From Streptomyces aureoverticillatus (GTDB lineage Bacteria; Actinomycetota; Actinomycetes; Streptomycetales; Streptomycetaceae), in the NCBI RefSeq assembly GCF_014649395.1, contig NZ_BMSY01000004.1, positions 248,001-312,000 of the forward strand: a stretch of DNA of 64,000 nt, given 5' to 3'. Within the stretch, counting starts at the first letter, position 1. Every line of letters begins with the position of its first letter. Below, piece by piece: positions 39,880-49,299 of the stretch. The translations under genes and the position numbers were made by a program. A model generated the notes under the pieces. That model did not search any database. It was not told the DNA's origin and was given only the letters and a program-made list of their open reading frames with translations.

Positions 39880-40554
39880 TACTCGTCGGCAAGCCCCAAT
39901 CCGGCCCCGCGGCATTGACACGGGCCGGACAAGTCCGGTGTGCCTGCGCACGAACGACGGGCCCGAAGGGCGACACCGCCCGGCTCAAGGAGGGGAGCAC
40001 CGGGGGCGCACGGTGACCCAGCGTGCGCGGGGGCGTGCCCCTGGCAGAGGCGGCGTTCGCTGCCGCCACGACCACGCCGACCGTCCGCCCCGCGTGCGCC
40101 CCAGCGAATTCGCTCTGCCGTTCCCCTCCACGAACAGTAACGCGCGAGGCGGACGGCGCGGCTGCCGAAGAGCGGCCGGAACTCGTGCCATGAGGGCGAG
40201 TTTCGCCCGCCGTCACAGGGAAAGGCGGCACGAGAGACTGTCGAGACCCCTCCGGGCGCCATCCCGAACAGGGGAGACTCCCGCGCCCCTGGGTGCCTGT
40301 TGAGGGAGTGCGCCCCGCGCAGGGAAGGGAGCTCCCCCGCGGGGCGCACGCGGTCGTTACCCACGGACTCGGCGACGCCCGCCGTCCTGCACGGCACCGT
40401 GTTCGACACAGGACGCCCCTGAGCGACACCGCGGGCAGCCGCACTCCCGCGACAGCCGTCGCCGGTGCCGCCGACCAGGAGCCACGCACGTACACACTCC
40501 GCTCTACTCCCCCACGCCATGACCCGACAGGGACCGAACGGCCCTGGATGTCAG

Positions 40555-40568
40555 TGCTTCATAAAGCA
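40555..40568. other. Short hairpin TGCTT-CATA-AAGCA
   Basis: Five-base perfect arms flank a four-base loop, about 90 bp upstream of the DapB-like gene. The stem is A/T-richer than its surroundings. Its function is unknown. Confidence 0.3.
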
Positions 40569-40584
40569 ATTCAGTTCCCCTGCG

Positions 40585-40599
40585 CTGACGGAACGTCAG
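40585..40599. promoter_or_regulatory. Perfect palindrome CTGACG-GAA-CGTCAG, candidate operator
   Basis: These 15 bases form a perfect inverted repeat with a 3-bp centre, ending 54 bp before the ATG of the DapB-like gene. Size and symmetry match operators of TetR-type repressors. No TetR gene is visible in the window. Confidence 0.5.
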
Positions 40600-40653
40600 G
40601 ACGTGCGGTCGCACCCCTAGGAAGTGCGAGGCCGCGTCGTTACCCTCCGGCGC

Positions 40654-41733
40654 ATGATTTCCACGGTGGTCTGGGGTACCGGCAATGTCGGCCGCGCGGC
40701 CATCCGCGCGGTCGATGCCCACCCGGCGCTGGAGCTGGCGGCCGTGGTCGTCCACAACGAGGAGAAGGTCGGCCGGGACGCCGGTGACCTCGGTGAGCTC
40801 GGCCGCGCGCTCGGGGTCACGGCCACTGCCGACATCGCATCGGTGCTCGCCGCCCGCCCCCGGGCCGTGGTGTACGCGGCATCCGGTGACATCCGCCCGG
40901 ACGACGCGCTCGCCGACGTCGTCAAGGCCCTCCAGGCGGGCTGCGTGGTCGTCACGCCCTCCCTCTACACCTTCTACGACAAGCAGGGCACCCCGCCCGA
41001 ACTGCGGGATCCGGTCCTGTCCGCGATCGCGGACGGCGGTGGCTCCCTGTTCGTCTCCGGCGTCGACCCCGGCTGGGCCAACGATGTGCTGCCGCTGCTG
41101 ATCAGCGGACTCGGCACCACCGTGGACGCCATCCGCTGCCAGGAGATCTTCGACTACTCCACGTACGACCAGGAGGAGTCGGTCCGTCATCTGGTCGGCA
41201 TGGGCCACTCCATGGACTACGAGCCGCCGATGCTCGCGGCGTCGGTGCCGACCATGGTGTGGGGCGGGCAGATACGCCTGATGGCCCGAGCCCTGGGCGT
41301 CGAACTCGACGAGATCCGCGAGACGGTGGAGCGCCGCGCGCTGGACACGACGGTGCGCACCCGCACGATGGGGCAGTTCGACGCGGGCAGCCAGGGGGCC
41401 GTGCGGTTCGAGGTGCAGGGCGTCGTCGACGGCGAACCCCGCATCGTCGTCGAGCACATCACCCGCGTCCACCGGTCCTGCGCCCCGGACTGGCCCACTC
41501 CCCCGGACGGCGACGGCGCGCACCGGGTGGTGATCGAGGGCCGCCCACGGATCGAGGTCACCGTCGAGGCCACCGACGAGGGCGAGAACCGGTCCGCGGG
41601 TGGGAACGCCACCGCTGTCGGCCGCCTGGTGGGCGCCATCGACTGGCTCGCGGCGGCCGAGCCCGGCCTCTACGACGCCCTCGACGTCCCGCTGCGCCCC
41701 GCGGCGGGCACCCTGGGAAGGAAGCATCCATGA
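40654..41733 (+). CDS. DapB-fold NAD(P)-dependent dehydrogenase family protein
   Basis: The protein has 359 residues with an N-terminal Rossmann motif (VVWGTGNVGRAAIRAV) and resembles the dihydrodipicolinate reductase / 2,4-diaminopentanoate dehydrogenase superfamily. It is clearly longer than DapB itself and lacks the DapB lysine-pathway context, so a broader amine- or imine-dehydrogenase role is more likely. The chosen start is the ATG at 40654; the sequence TACCCT 8 bp upstream could be a -10 box for a leaderless transcript. A GTG at 40624 in the same frame is the alternative. The stop overlaps the next start (ATGA), so the two are translationally coupled. The substrate is unknown. Membership of the peptide cluster is possible but unsupported, since it faces away from it. 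Confidence 0.88.
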   Translation: MISTVVWGTGNVGRAAIRAVDAHPALELAAVVVHNEEKVGRDAGDLGELGRALGVTATADIASVLAARPRAVVYAASGDIRPDDALADVVKALQAGCVVVTPSLYTFYDKQGTPPELRDPVLSAIADGGGSLFVSGVDPGWANDVLPLLISGLGTTVDAIRCQEIFDYSTYDQEESVRHLVGMGHSMDYEPPMLAASVPTMVWGGQIRLMARALGVELDEIRETVERRALDTTVRTRTMGQFDAGSQGAVRFEVQGVVDGEPRIVVEHITRVHRSCAPDWPTPPDGDGAHRVVIEGRPRIEVTVEATDEGENRSAGGNATAVGRLVGAIDWLAAAEPGLYDALDVPLRPAAGTLGRKHP

Positions 41734-42209
41734 TCATCGACATCCCCGAGGGCCAGGAACCGATCGGGTACGTGTGGGGCGAGCTGGTCCCCGGTATCGG
41801 GACGGCCGCCGCGAACTTCTCGCTGGCGGTCTACGAGCACACGACCCTCGGACTGCGCGAGTTCGAGGCCGCCCGCCTGCGGATCGCGCAGATCAACGGG
41901 TGCGCCTTCTGCCTCGACTGGCGTACCGAACGCGACGGGCAGAAGGTCGAGGACGGCTTCGCGGACGCGGTCACCCAGTGGCGCACCACCGACGCCTTCG
42001 ACGACCGCACCCGGCTGGCCGCCGAGTACGCCGAGCGCTACGCCCTCGACCACCACGGTCTCGACGACGACTTCTGGACGCGGATGAAGGCGCACTACAG
42101 CCAGGTGGAGATCGTGGAGCTGAGCATGAGCGTGGGCTCCTGGCTCGCGTTCGGCAGGCTCAACCACGTGCTGGGCATCGACAGCGTGTGCGTCCTCCCC
42201 ACACCCTGA
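41730..42209 (+). CDS. Carboxymuconolactone decarboxylase / AhpD-like family protein
   Basis: This 159-residue protein carries the motif GCAFCLDWR, the CxxC of the AhpD-like alkylhydroperoxidase core within the CMD superfamily. A histidine follows in the second helix region (RYALDHHGLDDDF). AhpD-like proteins use the cysteine pair in peroxide reduction or thiol-disulfide chemistry; many paralogues have no proven substrate. It overlaps the upstream dehydrogenase by 4 bp and ends 192 bp before the next gene. The family call is secure. A redox role paired with the upstream dehydrogenase is inference. Confidence 0.9.
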   Translation: MIIDIPEGQEPIGYVWGELVPGIGTAAANFSLAVYEHTTLGLREFEAARLRIAQINGCAFCLDWRTERDGQKVEDGFADAVTQWRTTDAFDDRTRLAAEYAERYALDHHGLDDDFWTRMKAHYSQVEIVELSMSVGSWLAFGRLNHVLGIDSVCVLPTP

Positions 42210-42401
42210 GCCGCCCTCAACCGGCCCCCGCGGTACGCGCGTTGTTGCTGTCCGGTGACATGCGGGACAGAGCCGTGACGTACGCGAGGACAACGGTCGC
42301 GGGGCTCCACGGGTCGTAAGGAGCGTAGATCGCCGCTTAGGGGGGCGGTCCGATCCGCACGGAGCGGCGGGTCGACGAGAGCCGACTTGGGGAGACGAAG
42401 C

Positions 42402-43010
42402 ATGAGCGTGCGTGTGAATGTGAGGCTGCTGGCGGTGGCCGTCGTGGTGGCCGGCTCGGGTGTCGCGATGGGGACGGTTCCGGCTGCGGCCGCCGACGGT
42501 ACGCCGCGGTTCCTGGCGCCGTCCGAGCTGCCGCCGCACGCGTCGTCGGACTGGTACGCGGGGCCGGTGACGGCCGGTCAGCCGGACCCGTTGCCGATGT
42601 GCGGGGGCGAGGCGCTGCCGTCGATCTCCGTGCACCGCGCCTACCGCACGGACCTCGACACCGGGGCCCTGCAGGTGACGGTGGTCGAGCGCAGCGAGCA
42701 GCGGGCCAAGGACTTCGCCGAGCTGGTCCGCAAGGATCTCGCCGGCTGCGCGAAGAAGGTGATGCAGCAGAATCCCGACATCACCGCGGCGCAGAAGTCC
42801 TACGGCAAGGTGAACGCCGAGGAGGGCGCGTACGTCTACGGCGTCCACACCGAGGCCACTTGGGGGGCGTCGGACATCAACATGTACGCCGTGGGCCGCG
42901 ACGGCAACACGGTGACGCTCGTCCACTGGGGGCAGATGGGCGACTTCGCCGACGCCCCGGTGGCCGCCTTCAAGACCACCACCGCCACGGCCGTGAACAA
43001 GCTGTACTGA
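42402..43010 (+). CDS. Secreted protein of unknown function
   Basis: This 202-residue protein begins with a Sec signal peptide: MSVRVNVR, a hydrophobic stretch LLAVAVVVAGSGVAM, and an AAA-AD cleavage region near residue 30. The ATG at 42402 follows GGGGAG with good spacing. The mature part contains SDWYAGPVTAGQ, an MCGGE cysteine and a second cysteine (LAGCAKKV), which may form a disulfide. No catalytic motif is recognisable. Similar Streptomyces exported proteins of this size exist but lack assigned roles. It converges on the small peptide gene across a strong hairpin. Confidence 0.85.
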   Translation: MSVRVNVRLLAVAVVVAGSGVAMGTVPAAAADGTPRFLAPSELPPHASSDWYAGPVTAGQPDPLPMCGGEALPSISVHRAYRTDLDTGALQVTVVERSEQRAKDFAELVRKDLAGCAKKVMQQNPDITAAQKSYGKVNAEEGAYVYGVHTEATWGASDINMYAVGRDGNTVTLVHWGQMGDFADAPVAAFKTTTATAVNKLY

Positions 43011-43056
43011 CCCACAGCCGGCCCGGTGGCCGGCCGGCCGGTGCCGCTGCGCCAAG

Positions 43057-43096
43057 GAGGCCCCGCAGTCGCGCTTCCGCGCGGCTGCGGGGCCTC
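43057..43096. terminator. Bidirectional hairpin terminator
   Basis: The arms GAGGCCCCGCAG (43057-43068) and CTGCGGGGCCTC (43085-43096) pair perfectly over 12 bp. The inner sequence extends the stem with a CGCG segment. It lies between two convergent genes, 47 bp after one stop and 25 bp after the other. Streptomyces terminators commonly lack a U-run. Confidence 0.88.
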
Positions 43097-43120
43097 TCGG
43101 GCTGTGTCCGGCCCCAGGGG

Positions 43121-43330
43121 TCAGCGGTGGTGGTGACCGAAGGTGCCCTCGTGGTCGTAGGAGAAGCCGTGGCTCTCGGTGATGCCCAGCGGGCCACCGA
43201 CGTTGCTGTAGCTGCCGGCCTTGCCCTCGTGGTCGTAGCCCTTCTCCCCGTCCGCGAGGGCCGTGCCGGCGCCGAGCGACAGAACGGACGCGGTGAGGAC
43301 GGCGGCGAAGATGGTCGAGCGAACACGCAT
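43121..43330 (-). CDS. Small secreted peptide with two DHEG motifs
   Basis: This 69-residue precursor has a signal peptide (MRVRSTIFAAVLTASVLSLG, then an ALA-DG cleavage site). It is preceded by a strong GGGAGGAA ribosome-binding site. The mature peptide is about 42 residues, rich in Gly, His and Tyr. It contains GYDHEGKAG and SYDHEGTFG and ends in HHHR. It has no cysteine. The His/Asp/Glu content suggests metal binding or a cell-wall role, but neither is shown. I do not recognise a named family. Confidence 0.8.
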   Translation of the reverse strand: MRVRSTIFAAVLTASVLSLGAGTALADGEKGYDHEGKAGSYSNVGGPLGITESHGFSYDHEGTFGHHHR

Positions 43331-43446
43331 GGGATATTCCTCCCGAAATATGCGGATAGTGCCGTTGGTTGTCCTCCCGCGCCGTCCGGAGAAAGTAACG
43401 GGGGAAGTGCACCAGCCACCCGAAGAGAGGAGCGCGAACGGGGGAG

Positions 43447-44925
<1,479 letters not shown>

Positions 44926-44933
44926 AAAGAGGT

Positions 44934-45800
44934 TCAGGCGGGAACCGCGGACAGGAACGCCCGGGTCGCGGGCGTGGGGTTGAACCTGCTCCAGGCGAGG
45001 TATTCGACCCGGCTCGGACCGTCGGTGAGCCCGAGCACCCGGACATCCGGGCTGGAGTGGGCGAGGGCGGCGGGCAGCAGGGCGACCGCGAGCCCTCGGC
45101 CGACGAACCGCATCATCAGCTCGGCGGACATCATTTCGTAGGCGACGTCGCGCTCCAGCCCCGCCGCCTCGAAGGCCCGATCACTCTGCACCCGCCCCCC
45201 GGAACCCACGGGGAAGTCGGCGAAGGGCGAGTCCACGAGCTGATGGAGGGCGACCTCCCCGCGGTCCGCGAGCGCGTGCGTGGGAGCCACGACGGCGACG
45301 AGCCGCCCCCGGCCGAGTTCCCGCGCCTCCACGCCCTGCGGCGGGTTCCCGGCCGCCAGGCCGAGGAAGGCCACATCCAGGTCGCCCGCGGCGACCTCGG
45401 CCGCCATGACGTCGCTGGCGCCGACGTGCAGGCCCACCCGCACTTGGGGGTGCCGTTCGCGGAACTTCTGGAGGACGGCGGCGATGTCGACCGCCGTCAC
45501 GGTGGGGATGATCCCGATGGCCAACCGGCCGCGCACCTCGCCCACCGCGGCGGCCGCGTCGCTCACGGCCCGGTCGGCGGCCTCCAGGCACTGCCGCGCG
45601 CCCACGAGGAACGCCTCACCGGCCGGCGTCAGCTCCACCCGCCGACTGGTCCTGGCGAACAGCTTCACCCCCAACTCCCGTTCCAGAGTGCCGATTTGGT
45701 GACTCAGTGCCGACTGGGCGACGAAGCACTGCCGGGCGGCCCGGGTGAAGTTCCTGGTCTCCGCGACGGCGACGACGTACCGAAGTTGCCGAAGTTCCAC
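44934..45800 (-). CDS. LysR-family transcriptional regulator
   Basis: This regulator of about 288 residues has the N-terminal winged HTH typical of LysR proteins (MELRQLRYVVAVAETRNFTRAA, SALSHQIGTLE). A C-terminal effector-binding domain follows (GIIPTVTAVDIAAVL, DVAFLGLA). The GTG at 45800 is preferred because GGGAG lies about 10 bp upstream and it gives the usual family N-terminus; an ATG at 45809 is nearly on top of that site. It is divergent from an EamA exporter and an NAD(P)-binding protein. LysR proteins usually control the divergent gene and themselves, so the exporter is the likely target. The effector is unknown. Confidence 0.94.
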   Translation of the reverse strand: MELRQLRYVVAVAETRNFTRAARQCFVAQSALSHQIGTLERELGVKLFARTSRRVELTPAGEAFLVGARQCLEAADRAVSDAAAAVGEVRGRLAIGIIPTVTAVDIAAVLQKFRERHPQVRVGLHVGASDVMAAEVAAGDLDVAFLGLAAGNPPQGVEARELGRGRLVAVVAPTHALADRGEVALHQLVDSPFADFPVGSGGRVQSDRAFEAAGLERDVAYEMMSAELMMRFVGRGLAVALLPAALAHSSPDVRVLGLTDGPSRVEYLAWSRFNPTPATRAFLSAVPA

Positions 45801-45820
45801 GCGATCCATCTCCCAACGCG

Positions 45821-45847
45821 ATTGGTTCTATGCCAACCATATGTTGG
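45821..45847. promoter_or_regulatory. LysR-type operator candidate between divergent genes
   Basis: TTGG-N7-CCAA (45822-45836) lies between the LysR gene and the exporter gene, with further AACCAT/ATGTTGG symmetry to its right. LysR boxes are interrupted dyads of this general size in exactly this position. Assignment rests on position and symmetry only. Confidence 0.45.
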
Positions 45848-45880
45848 ACGGATGAATGGTGGCGGACTGAGACTTCCGGC

Positions 45881-46831
45881 ATGACCACTTCACCGCCCAA
45901 GGAACAGGTACGGGAGCCGGCACAGGCCGCACGCTCCGCCCGTGCGGGCCTGGCGAGCGGCACCGTCGCGCTGATCGCCGCCACGGCCCTCGCGCCCGCC
46001 TCGTGGGGCACCACGTACGCGGTGACGACCGAGTTGCTGCCGCCCGACCACCCGTTGTTCGCCGCCCTGTTGCGGTCGCTGCCCGGCGGGCTGCTCCTCC
46101 TGCTGATCACCCGCACCCTGCCCCGCGGCGACTGGTGGTGGAAGGCGGCCGTGCTCGGCGCCCTCAACATCGGCGCCTTCTTCCCGCTCCTCTTCCTGAC
46201 CGCGGAGCTGCTTCCCGGCGGGGTCGCGGCGACCCTAGGGGCCGTACAACCCCTCATCGTCGCGGGCCTCGCGGTGGTCGTGCTGCGGGAGCGGCCCTCG
46301 GCCTGGCGCATCGGGTGGGGTGTCGCCGGGGTCGTCGGCGTCGGGCTCGTCGTCCTCGGGCCGACCGCGCGGCTCGACGGGGTCGGCATCGTCGCGGGGC
46401 TCGCGGGGGCCGGCTCGATGGCCCTGGGCGTGATCCTCACCAAGCACTGGAGCCGCCCCGGCGAAGTCGGTCCCGTGACGCTCGCCGGCTGGCAGCTGAC
46501 CGCGGGCGGCCTTGCCCTGCTCCCGCTCACGCTCCTCGTCGAAGGCGCTCCCCCGCACCTCGACGGATCCGCCGTGACCGGCTACCTGTGGCTCGGCACC
46601 GTCGGCGGATTCGTCGCCCACGCCCTGTGGTTCCGCGGCATCGGACGCCTCCCCGTCACGGCCACCGCCATGCTCGTCCTGCTCTCGCCCCTGGTCGCCG
46701 CGCTCATCGGCTCCTTCGTCCTCGGCGAGGCCTTCACCCTCGGCCAACTCGCCGGATTCGCCCTCGCCCTGACGGCGCTCGTCGCCGGACAGCTCACCCC
46801 CCGCAGACTCACCACATCCCCCAAGGAGTGA
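45881..46831 (+). CDS. EamA (DMT superfamily) transporter
   Basis: This integral membrane protein of 316 residues has about ten hydrophobic helices in two EamA repeats. The first begins LIAATALAPASWGTTYAVT; the second includes GAGSMALGVILTKHW. The family contains exporters of amino acids, metabolites and drugs in the drug/metabolite transporter superfamily. The ATG at 45881 is chosen because it gives a short polar N-terminus before helix 1; an in-frame ATG at 45830 overlaps the putative operator. The stop lies 8 bp before the next gene, so an operon is likely. The substrate cannot be read from sequence. Confidence 0.93.
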   Translation: MTTSPPKEQVREPAQAARSARAGLASGTVALIAATALAPASWGTTYAVTTELLPPDHPLFAALLRSLPGGLLLLLITRTLPRGDWWWKAAVLGALNIGAFFPLLFLTAELLPGGVAATLGAVQPLIVAGLAVVVLRERPSAWRIGWGVAGVVGVGLVVLGPTARLDGVGIVAGLAGAGSMALGVILTKHWSRPGEVGPVTLAGWQLTAGGLALLPLTLLVEGAPPHLDGSAVTGYLWLGTVGGFVAHALWFRGIGRLPVTATAMLVLLSPLVAALIGSFVLGEAFTLGQLAGFALALTALVAGQLTPRRLTTSPKE

Positions 46832-46839
46832 CGATCCCC

Positions 46840-47478
46840 ATGAAGATCACCGTCATCGGAGCCACCGGCATGGTCGGCAGCCGCGTCACCGACGAGGCCG
46901 CACGCCGCGGCCACACCGTCACCGCCGTCTCCCGCCGCCTCGCCGCCCCCCGTTCCTTCCCGGAGACGGTCGACCCGGTGGCCGCCGACGTCACCGACCC
47001 CGACACCCTGCGACCGCTCCTCGCCGCGGCCGACGCCGCCGTCCTGACCATCCGTCCCGCTCCCGGCTCCGAGGCCACGCTCGCTCCGGCGACCACCGGA
47101 GTGCTCGACGTCGCCGCCGCCACCGGGACGCGGCTGCTCGTCGTGGGAGGCGCAGGACCGCTGCGCAGTCCGGACCGGCCCGATCTGCTCGTCGCCGACA
47201 ACCCCGTGTACGTCCCCGCCGAATGGCGCCGCATCGCGGCCGCCAGCACCGAACAACTGCGGGCCTGCGAGCGCCACCCCGGTGCCAAGTGGACGTTCCT
47301 CAGCCCGCCCGCGATCCTCGAGCCGGGCGAACGCACCGGGACCTACCGCAGCGGCACCGACACCCTCCTGGTGGGCCCCGACGGTCGCTCCCGCATCAGT
47401 GCCGAGGACCTCGCGATCGGCGTGCTCGACGAGTTGGAGGCTCCGTCGGGCCGGCGCCATCTGACGGTCGCCCACTGA
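46840..47478 (+). CDS. NAD(P)-binding (NmrA/SDR-like) oxidoreductase
   Basis: This 212-residue Rossmann protein opens with MKITVIGATGMVGSRV, the GATGxxG dinucleotide motif of atypical short-chain dehydrogenases. It has LVVGGAGPL in the fourth strand. It lacks a clear YxxxK catalytic pair, as in NmrA-like and NAD(P)H-binding sensor proteins. An AAGGAG precedes the ATG at 46840. The gene is coupled to the EamA exporter and probably shares its LysR control. Either a reductase or a redox-sensing role is possible. Confidence 0.9.
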   Translation: MKITVIGATGMVGSRVTDEAARRGHTVTAVSRRLAAPRSFPETVDPVAADVTDPDTLRPLLAAADAAVLTIRPAPGSEATLAPATTGVLDVAAATGTRLLVVGGAGPLRSPDRPDLLVADNPVYVPAEWRRIAAASTEQLRACERHPGAKWTFLSPPAILEPGERTGTYRSGTDTLLVGPDGRSRISAEDLAIGVLDELEAPSGRRHLTVAH

Positions 47479-47585
47479 TCGGGGTCGGGGGGCGGAGCCC
47501 CAGGAACTCTTTGTTCCCGCACCTCAGCGGAGCTGCTTGGGGCTTGCTCTCGAAGTCGGGTGTGAGCTTGTGGCAAGATCGCGGG

Positions 47586-47996
47586 ATGCTGCGACTCACC
47601 GATTTCATCATCGACTGCCCGGACACGATGAAGCTGGCGGCTTTCTACTCCGAGGTGACGGGCCGTCCGATCAAGGAAGGCAGCTCCGAGGAATGGGCCG
47701 GCATCCAGTTCGGCGAGATCGAGCTGGCATTCATCCGGGTGGACGACTACCGCGCTCCGCAGTGGCCCGACAGTGAGCACCCCAAGCAGTTCCACCTCGA
47801 CTTCGAAGTGGACGAGATCGAGTCCGAGCAGCGCCGCGTCCTCGACCTCGGCGCGACGCTGAGGCAGGACTTCATCGGCCCCAACGGCTACGGCTGGAAG
47901 ATCTACACCGACCCGATCGGCCACCCCTTCTGCCTGTGCCGCAACAAGGGCGTCATCTGGACCGACCAGGGCCCGATCTGGCCCGAGCGCGGCTGA
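47586..47996 (+). CDS. VOC-family (glyoxalase/bleomycin resistance-like) protein
   Basis: This 136-residue protein has the paired beta-alpha-beta-beta-beta layout of the vicinal oxygen chelate superfamily. Typical strands are LTDFIIDCPD, ELAFIRVDDY, FHLDFEVDEI and KIYTDPIGHPFCLC. The superfamily includes dioxygenases, glyoxalases and drug-binding resistance proteins; nothing here selects one. The ATG at 47586 has no convincing Shine-Dalgarno sequence, and CAAGAT about 8 bp upstream may be a -10 box for a leaderless mRNA. It stands alone between the EamA unit and a convergent sigma-factor gene. Confidence 0.88.
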   Translation: MLRLTDFIIDCPDTMKLAAFYSEVTGRPIKEGSSEEWAGIQFGEIELAFIRVDDYRAPQWPDSEHPKQFHLDFEVDEIESEQRRVLDLGATLRQDFIGPNGYGWKIYTDPIGHPFCLCRNKGVIWTDQGPIWPERG

Positions 47997-48140
47997 GCGC
48001 GGCTGAGCGGCTTCGATGAGGTTCGTCGCCGACTGTCGGATCCGGTCGCGTCGGGCTGCGCGGTAGCAGGTAGAACAGCTCCACATGGCGCCCCTCTCAC
48101 GGACGCCCACCCCACCAGCAGCCAACCTCGCCCGAGTCGC

Positions 48141-49100
48141 TCAGTCGCTCGTGAGCAGGCACGTCCGCAGGCGGGCCAGGGTGCGGGAGAGCAGCCGTGA
48201 CACATGCATCTGCGAGATGCCCAGGACGACGCCGATCTCGGCCTGGGTCATCTCCTGGCCGAAGCGCATCTCGATGATGCGGCGCTCCCGCTCGTCGAGC
48301 TCTGCCAGGAGCGGGGCGAGGGCGTGCAGGTGCTCGAAGACCTCGATGGCGGGGTCCGGATCGCCCATGACGTCGGCGAGGGAGCGGCCCGTGTGGGGCC
48401 CCTCGCCGTCGTCGCTCGCATCGTGCGGGGCGTCCAGGGATCCGGCCGCGTACCCGTTCGCGGCCATGATCCCCTCCAGGGCCTCCTCCTCGGTGACCGC
48501 CAAGTCCGCCGCGAGCTCCCTGACCGTCGGCTCGCGGCCGAGCACGCAGGCCAACTTCTCCTGGGAACGGGCCAGTTCGGCACGGAGTTCCTGGAGCCTG
48601 CGCGGAACGTGCACGGCCCAGCTCGTGTCACGGAAGTAGCGCTTGATCTCGCCGAGGATCCAGGGAACGGCGAACGAGGTGAACTCGAACCCGCGGCTCA
48701 CGTCGAACCGGTCGATCGCCTTGATCAGGCCCACGGTCCCGACCTGGACGATGTCCTCCATCTGGCCGTTGCCGCGATTGCGGTACCGACTCGCCACATA
48801 GTGCACCAGGGTCAGGTTCATCTCGATCAGGGTGCCGCGCGCGTACTCGTGCTCGGGCGTCCCCTCCTCCAGCGTCCGGAGCCGGTCGAAGAACAGCTTC
48901 GACAGCTCCCGCGCGTCCCTCGGCGCGACCTGGTCGGCCTCCTCGATCCACGGCAGCGCGGACGCCTCGTCCCGCGCGTCGTCGGCCGGCCCGGCCGCCC
49001 GGTCGGCACCGACCGCCCCGAACGGCATCACCCGGCTCCCCTCACACTCCCGCCGCGGACGACTCACGCGCGTGTCGCTCATCCCGATGCCCGTTGGCAC
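48141..49100 (-). CDS. SigB/SigF-type stress or developmental sigma factor
   Basis: This 319-residue RNA polymerase sigma factor has regions 2, 3 and 4 in order. Region 2 has NLTLVHYVASRYRNRG, QVGTVGLIKAIDRFD and FTSFAVPWILGEIKRY. Region 3 has VPRRLQELRAEL, and region 4 has RIIEMRFGQEMTQAEIG and ISQMHVSRLLSRTL. This pattern is the Streptomyces SigB/F/G subgroup, normally held by anti-sigma factors and released by partner switching. The GTG at 49100 follows AGGAGAGG; an ATG at 49082 is an alternative. It is divergent from a SpoIIE-type phosphatase that may belong to the same switch. No anti-sigma or anti-anti-sigma gene is adjacent. Confidence 0.95.
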   Translation of the reverse strand: MPTGIGMSDTRVSRPRRECEGSRVMPFGAVGADRAAGPADDARDEASALPWIEEADQVAPRDARELSKLFFDRLRTLEEGTPEHEYARGTLIEMNLTLVHYVASRYRNRGNGQMEDIVQVGTVGLIKAIDRFDVSRGFEFTSFAVPWILGEIKRYFRDTSWAVHVPRRLQELRAELARSQEKLACVLGREPTVRELAADLAVTEEEALEGIMAANGYAAGSLDAPHDASDDGEGPHTGRSLADVMGDPDPAIEVFEHLHALAPLLAELDERERRIIEMRFGQEMTQAEIGVVLGISQMHVSRLLSRTLARLRTCLLTSD

Positions 49101-49299
49101 AGCAGCCTCTCCTCACCCGGTTCGTGCGGTCCCGCGAGTGGTTCCGCACCCGGCAGGCCGTGTACCGGGACCTTGCTCACTCGCCTCGGGGACCATCGCC
49201 ACCTCTCCGCCGGACCCAAAGGCCCACGACCGGTCAGGTCAGCTGCTCGGGCGGGATCCGGGGCCCGGTGTGAGACTGCGGGGGAGGCGGTGATCACAG

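Larger units (their letters stand above)
39001..40653. other. 1.65-kb stretch without a convincing gene at the cluster edge
   Basis: Open frames occur here on both strands, but they conflict, lack ribosome-binding sites and encode low-complexity Arg/Gly/Ser/Pro-rich strings with no recognisable domain. The stretch separates the leftward P450-NRPS operon from the rightward DapB-like gene, so it must hold both promoters. It also contains several inverted repeats, listed separately. It may include remnants of decayed genes or an untranslated RNA; I cannot demonstrate either. Confidence 0.7.

Noticed and set aside
38971..40495. Open frames on both strands in the gap upstream of the P450
   Set aside because: They conflict with each other, lack ribosome-binding sites and encode compositionally random proteins with no family resemblance.
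40654..41733. dapB (lysine biosynthesis)
   Set aside because: The protein is much longer than DapB, diverges after the Rossmann domain and has no lysine-pathway neighbours.
48000..48140. Possible small gene between the VOC and sigma-factor genes
   Set aside because: Only 140 bp with a short GCGCGGCTGAGC duplication; no ribosome-binding site with a plausible frame.
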